A stretch of 64,000 nucleotides of DNA from an uncultured Bacteroides sp. (GTDB lineage Bacteria > Bacteroidota > Bacteroidia > Bacteroidales > Bacteroidaceae). Under the pieces are notes generated by a model. The model did no database searches and was not told where the DNA came from. It saw nothing but the letters and a program-made list of their open reading frames with translations. Each line of letters opens with the position of its first letter. Position 1 is the first letter of the stretch. Where the stretch lies: contig UQTJ01000009.1 of NCBI GenBank assembly GCA_900544075.1, forward strand, positions 39,613 to 103,612. Direction: 5' to 3'. This document shows, one piece after another, positions 60,740 through 64,000 of this stretch. A program made the translations under genes and the position numbers.

Positions 60740-61864
60740 TTATTTATCTATCTGACTTTCAGTAAACGGATCTGCACGATGTCCCATAAGGTCTATCTTT
60801 GCATATTCACGATCAAACTCCTCAACTTCCCATGCTGCCAGACGTACTGTTCCAGCTCCAAGTAAATCATCCAGGTGTTGAGGGTTTGTTGTACCGGGAA
60901 TAGGAACTATCCAAGATTTACGCGACAACATCCACGCAAGGGCAAATTGTGCCGGAGTCATATTCTTTCGCATAGCCCACTTACGAATCAGCTCCACTAG
61001 TGGCATATTATGTTTTAAAGCTTCGGGAGTGAATTGCGGTAAATTCCATCTACGGTCTCCTTTATGAAAAGTGCTGTTTTCGTTTATCACACCAGTTAGA
61101 AACGCCCGTCCCAACGGACAGTATGGCACAAAACCAATACCCAACTCTTCAAGTGTAGGAAATATCTTAGTTTCAGGCTCTCGCCACCATATAGCATATT
61201 CACTCTGAACTGCTGATAATGGACAAACAGCATGAGCCTTTCTGATAGATCTGGCACTGGCTTCAGACAACCCCCAGTTTAAAACTTTTCCTTCTCGCAT
61301 TAAATCTTTAATAACTCCTGCAACTTCTTCCATCGGAACTTCAGGATCAACACGATGTTGATACAACAGATCAATATAATCAGTACGCAAACGCTTTAAC
61401 GAGCCCTCCACAGCTCTGCGAATATGCTCCGGCCTACTGTTTAAAGCTGTCGGTTTACCTTCTTCAACTCCGAAACCAAATTTCGTCCCAATTTTCACTT
61501 TGTCACGAAAAGGAGCTAAAGCCTCGCCCACCCATGTTTCGCTGGTATATGGCCCATAAACCTCTGCCGTATCAAAGAACGTTACCCCCATATCATAAGC
61601 ATGGCGAATAAGAGATATCATATCTTTCTTTTCATACTTACCACCATAATAGCCAACCATTGGCAGACATCCTAGACCTATTGCAGATACTTCCATCCCT
61701 CCGAGTTTTCTATGCTCTATACTTCCGGAAGATACATTTATACCTTTATCTCCATTCTCAGACTCAGAAGTACTATTGGCCATCACCTTAGATATGCCAG
61801 TCAAAGAACCTGCGGTAGATAATACTGCCACAGATGATAATTTCAAAAAATTTCTTCTGTCCAT
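60740..61864 (-). CDS. Aldo/keto reductase with Tat-type signal
   Basis: A 374-residue protein with a twin-arginine leader (DRRNFLKLSSVAVLSTAG) and an aldo/keto reductase (beta/alpha)8 barrel. Catalytic residues are seen as Asp in FFDTAEVYGP with its Tyr, Lys in IGTKFGFG and His in LLYQHRVDP. It probably reduces a quinone or aldehyde and, given the leader, would be exported folded with its NADP(H) bound. It is followed by no terminator of note and preceded (16 bases) by a 72-residue gene on the same strand. An AraC regulator is divergent from this pair and may control it. Confidence 0.9.
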   Translation of the reverse strand: MDRRNFLKLSSVAVLSTAGSLTGISKVMANSTSESENGDKGINVSSGSIEHRKLGGMEVSAIGLGCLPMVGYYGGKYEKKDMISLIRHAYDMGVTFFDTAEVYGPYTSETWVGEALAPFRDKVKIGTKFGFGVEEGKPTALNSRPEHIRRAVEGSLKRLRTDYIDLLYQHRVDPEVPMEEVAGVIKDLMREGKVLNWGLSEASARSIRKAHAVCPLSAVQSEYAIWWREPETKIFPTLEELGIGFVPYCPLGRAFLTGVINENSTFHKGDRRWNLPQFTPEALKHNMPLVELIRKWAMRKNMTPAQFALAWMLSRKSWIVPIPGTTNPQHLDDLLGAGTVRLAAWEVEEFDREYAKIDLMGHRADPFTESQIDK

Positions 61865-61880
61865 ATTCTATAAACCATTA

Positions 61881-62099
61881 TTAATTACTATTATCAAGAC
61901 CTGTCAAACCACGTAATATTTCTATTTCGTTATCTTCTAGTTGTAGTTCACATTCCACATTATCTGTATCTTTTATAATTCCATTCTGCATCAGAAAAAG
62001 CTGCAAAAGTGTTTGTGGATTAATGTGATAACGGTCTGCAATAAAACAAACGACCTCATCTTCAAATAATTGGGGAGAAATGATAATTTGCCTATCCAT
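61881..62099 (-). CDS. Small hypothetical protein co-transcribed with the aldo/keto reductase
   Basis: A 72-residue acidic protein (MDRQIIISPQLFEDEVVCFI, then HINPQTLLQLFLMQNG and a terminal EDNEIEILRGLTGLDNSN). It looks like the small DUF3791-type proteins that I have seen listed in gut Bacteroidetes, but I am not certain of the family. No signal peptide. It lies 16 bases upstream of the reductase start and is divergent from the AraC regulator at 62263, so all three may form a regulated unit. Confidence 0.55.
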   Translation of the reverse strand: MDRQIIISPQLFEDEVVCFIADRYHINPQTLLQLFLMQNGIIKDTDNVECELQLEDNEIEILRGLTGLDNSN

Positions 62100-62227
62100 T
62101 TTTCATTGTTTTTTTGATATCACAAAGTTACTTGCCCCAGATAACAATGAAGTAACAATAAGTGGGACATTTGTATCATTTTTACTGATAATGCCACTAT
62201 TGAGTTTTAAGATTAAGTGAAAAGTTT

Positions 62228-62235
62228 TATTTTTG
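62228..62235 (+). promoter_or_regulatory. -7 box of the AraC regulator
   Basis: TATTTTTG (TAnnTTTG), 27 bases before the ATG; a TTG at 62200-62202 could serve as -33 with a long spacer. Confidence 0.5.
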
Positions 62236-62262
62236 CCGTGACATGGATAAAAGCATAGCACA

Positions 62263-63168
62263 ATGAGCAAAATTCTGAAAGTAAAAAATGTAAACGATTA
62301 TTGTAACTGGCTAGGTTATGAAAGCCAACACCCACAGGTTTGTGTAATTGACTACAAGGAAGTTTCCCCTATACGTCATTGTCTGGCCAACTACAATGTT
62401 TACGGAATATTCTTTCACGATGAAGCAGAAATAGACTTAACATACGGGTGTGGCAAATATGACTACAAGAAAGGTACTGTAATTTGTGTTGCTCCGGGGC
62501 AGATTGGAGGAAAGGAAGACAACGGTGAACGAGTTACGCTGACCGGATGGGCACTACTTTTTCATCCTGATATACTACAAGGAACAGCACTGGAAAAGAC
62601 TATAAAGAATTACACATTTTTCGATTACCGCATAAACGAGGCTCTACATATGTCAGAAGAAGAACATGATATTTTGGTGTCATTAATGCACCTGATGAGA
62701 GATGAGCTATCAAAAAGACACGATGAACAGCAGAATGCAATTATAGTAGGCTACATTGAATTGATGCTGAATTTCTGCCAACGTTTCTACAATCGCCAGT
62801 TCCTGACAAGAAAGCTTGAAAATTCAGATATACTGATGCGATTCAATTCCCTCTTACAGGATTATTATGAGAAAGGAATACAGCTTACACTCGGATTACC
62901 CACTGTACAATATTGTGCAAATGAATTATGCATGTCGTCAAACTATTTTGGAGACCTTATAAAAAAGACTACAGGCGATACCGCAAGTAACCATATCAGG
63001 CAATACATTATTCAACGTGCCAAAAATGAACTTATAAGCGGAGCAACTGCATCACAAGTAGCATATAATCTAGGCTTTGACTACCCGCAACACCTTAGCA
63101 GATTATTCAAAAAATGTTGCGGATGTTCCCCGACAGAGTATGTAAAACAGAAAAGGAATGACATTTAG
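62263..63168 (+). CDS. AraC-family transcriptional regulator
   Basis: A 301-residue protein with an N-terminal cupin-like sensor domain (residues ~1-180) and a C-terminal AraC double helix-turn-helix (YCANELCMSSNYFGDLIKKTTGDTASNHIRQYIIQRAKNEL then QVAYNLGFDYPQHLSRLFKKCCGCSPTEYVK). Such regulators control neighbouring oxidoreductases. The divergent 72-residue gene and aldo/keto reductase gene are the obvious targets; the 160-base intergenic space (62100-62262) is the expected binding region. The effector is unknown. Confidence 0.9.
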   Translation: MSKILKVKNVNDYCNWLGYESQHPQVCVIDYKEVSPIRHCLANYNVYGIFFHDEAEIDLTYGCGKYDYKKGTVICVAPGQIGGKEDNGERVTLTGWALLFHPDILQGTALEKTIKNYTFFDYRINEALHMSEEEHDILVSLMHLMRDELSKRHDEQQNAIIVGYIELMLNFCQRFYNRQFLTRKLENSDILMRFNSLLQDYYEKGIQLTLGLPTVQYCANELCMSSNYFGDLIKKTTGDTASNHIRQYIIQRAKNELISGATASQVAYNLGFDYPQHLSRLFKKCCGCSPTEYVKQKRNDI

Positions 63169-63184
63169 CACTTAATCATGCCCA

Positions 63185-63910
63185 TCACTCTCTGTAATCA
63201 GAAGGCTTTATACCTGAATATTGTTGTACATAACGGCTGAAATAGGCCATAGATGAAAACCCGAACATATCTGATATCTGTACTAGCGAAAGAGATTTAT
63301 CGCGGAGCAGACGAGTTATATCAAGTATGGTATAATTATTGATCCAATAATTGGCTCCGTATCCGCTAACCTTCTTTGAAACTTCGGACAGGTATTTTGA
63401 TGTGACACAAAGGCAATCCGCATAATATGTCACCTCTCTGTGCTCGCGGTATGCTCCGTCCTCCAGCATCTTCAGGAATCTATTCATAATGGATGCATTT
63501 TGTGTGGTAATATCATTCTCACCATAAATACGGGCATGGAAATCAAAAAAATCAAGAATTGCCATCCGCATCGCATTAATAACCGTCTCACGATAAAAAC
63601 GATGACTTGTGTCGTTTATCCTTTGCTCAAGCAGTTCAAAATCACGAAGACATATATCCTGTTGCTCACGATTTAAGTGCATCACAGGATTCAGAAACAA
63701 AGCTAACTGTCCTTTGGTTCCATAATTGCTCTGCGGAGTACATAGAGTCACAAATTCCGGTTTTACATAAATAATCCTGCATCGGAAATCATTTGACGCT
63801 TCTATCCTTTCTATCATTTTACGCTTGCGTATTATAGACAAATCGCCTGCATGCAATTCAAAATCCTGCCTGTTGAAACGGTACTTACATGTCCCTTCCA
63901 AACAAAGCAT
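63185..63910 (-). CDS. AraC-family transcriptional regulator, possibly truncated at the N-terminus
   Basis: 241 residues from the ATG at 63910: the latter part of a cupin-like domain (MLCLEGTCKYRFNRQDFEL) and a C-terminal AraC helix-turn-helix (YYADCLCVTSKYLSEVSKKVSG then QISDMFGFSSMAYFSRYVQQYSGIKPSDYR). The frame stays open for 12 more codons upstream (reading DSDEEYLAH just before the Met) to a TGA near 63945, without an ATG. Relatives usually have ~30 further residues. Either the real start is non-standard or a short deletion has removed the 5' end. It is convergent with the other AraC gene (16-base gap). Confidence 0.78.
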   Translation of the reverse strand: MLCLEGTCKYRFNRQDFELHAGDLSIIRKRKMIERIEASNDFRCRIIYVKPEFVTLCTPQSNYGTKGQLALFLNPVMHLNREQQDICLRDFELLEQRINDTSHRFYRETVINAMRMAILDFFDFHARIYGENDITTQNASIMNRFLKMLEDGAYREHREVTYYADCLCVTSKYLSEVSKKVSGYGANYWINNYTILDITRLLRDKSLSLVQISDMFGFSSMAYFSRYVQQYSGIKPSDYRE

Positions 63911-64000
63911 ATGGGCAAGATACTCCTCGTCCGAATCTGTTTTTACTCAAGTTTCGGATTTAGATATTAAGAAGTGAATTTGCACAAAAAAAGGCTTTGA
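63911..64000. other. Upstream sequence, window edge
   Basis: About 90 bases with a short open stretch continuing the AraC frame and no recognised gene. Confidence 0.4.

Overview
The window comes from a gut-type Bacteroidales genome, most likely Bacteroidaceae (Bacteroides/Phocaeicola). The evidence is the many Bacteroidetes-style -7 boxes (TAnnTTTG), GT3-type glycogen synthase paired with an alpha-glucan phosphorylase, PL8/GH88/PL6 glycosaminoglycan enzymes, a FimB/Mfa2-type fimbrial locus, and HU-like DNA-binding proteins. No rRNA, tRNA, CRISPR array or intact insertion sequence was seen.

Layout. (1) 1-12,704, all minus strand: an AT-rich accessory island read as one long transcription unit. 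From its 5' end it holds a C39-like papain-fold protein, a tandem family of zinc-ribbon/DUF285 (BspA-type) repeat proteins with two decayed copies, a zinc-ribbon sensor-like protein, a dynamin-like GTPase with a glycine-zipper segment, an Hsp70 ATPase domain fused to a zinc ribbon, a second dynamin-like GTPase, a GrpE-like protein, a small acidic protein and a partial zinc-ribbon protein cut by the window edge. I do not recognise this as a named system and regard it as one of two prime candidates for an undescribed one. (2) 13.1-33.2 kb: core genes (nudC, guaA, a two-component system with a PepSY-like partner, glycogen phosphorylase and synthase, DUF368/PopT, tpx, mannose-1-phosphate guanylyltransferase, thiD, fabD, a cytoplasmic GH13). 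A strongly structured RNA lies upstream of an outer-membrane barrel gene at 16.7 kb. (3) 32.1-35.0 kb: an HpaII-type restriction endonuclease without a methyltransferase in the window, next to umuD and umuC, which are convergent rather than in one operon. (4) 35.1-42.2 kb: chondroitin/dermatan sulfate degradation genes (PL8, GH88, sulfatase, PL6). (5) 42.4-49.9 kb: cdd, then a high-GC fimbrial locus (two fimbrillins, a FimB/Mfa2 subunit, a DUF3575 protein, a membrane AraC regulator) with repeated operator-like motifs. (6) 50.3-57.6 kb: an acyltransferase, an HU-like gene preceded by four 21-bp-spaced repeats, then an AT-rich three-gene operon (trypsin-like protease, DUF1848 protein, methyltransferase-nuclease-like-helicase fusion) followed by a decayed Fic gene. 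This is the second candidate system and looks like a defence module. (7) 57.7-64 kb: envelope proteins, a small monooxygenase, SDR and aldo/keto reductases and two AraC regulators.

How the parts may work together: in the island, Hsp70 and GrpE-like proteins would form a chaperone ATPase cycle, the dynamins would remodel membranes, and the shared zinc ribbons plus repeat proteins would serve as scaffolds or recognition modules. In the GAG cluster, lyases cut the polymer, the sulfatase desulfates and GH88 splits the unsaturated disaccharides. All functional statements are by family recognition from the sequence; no database search was run.
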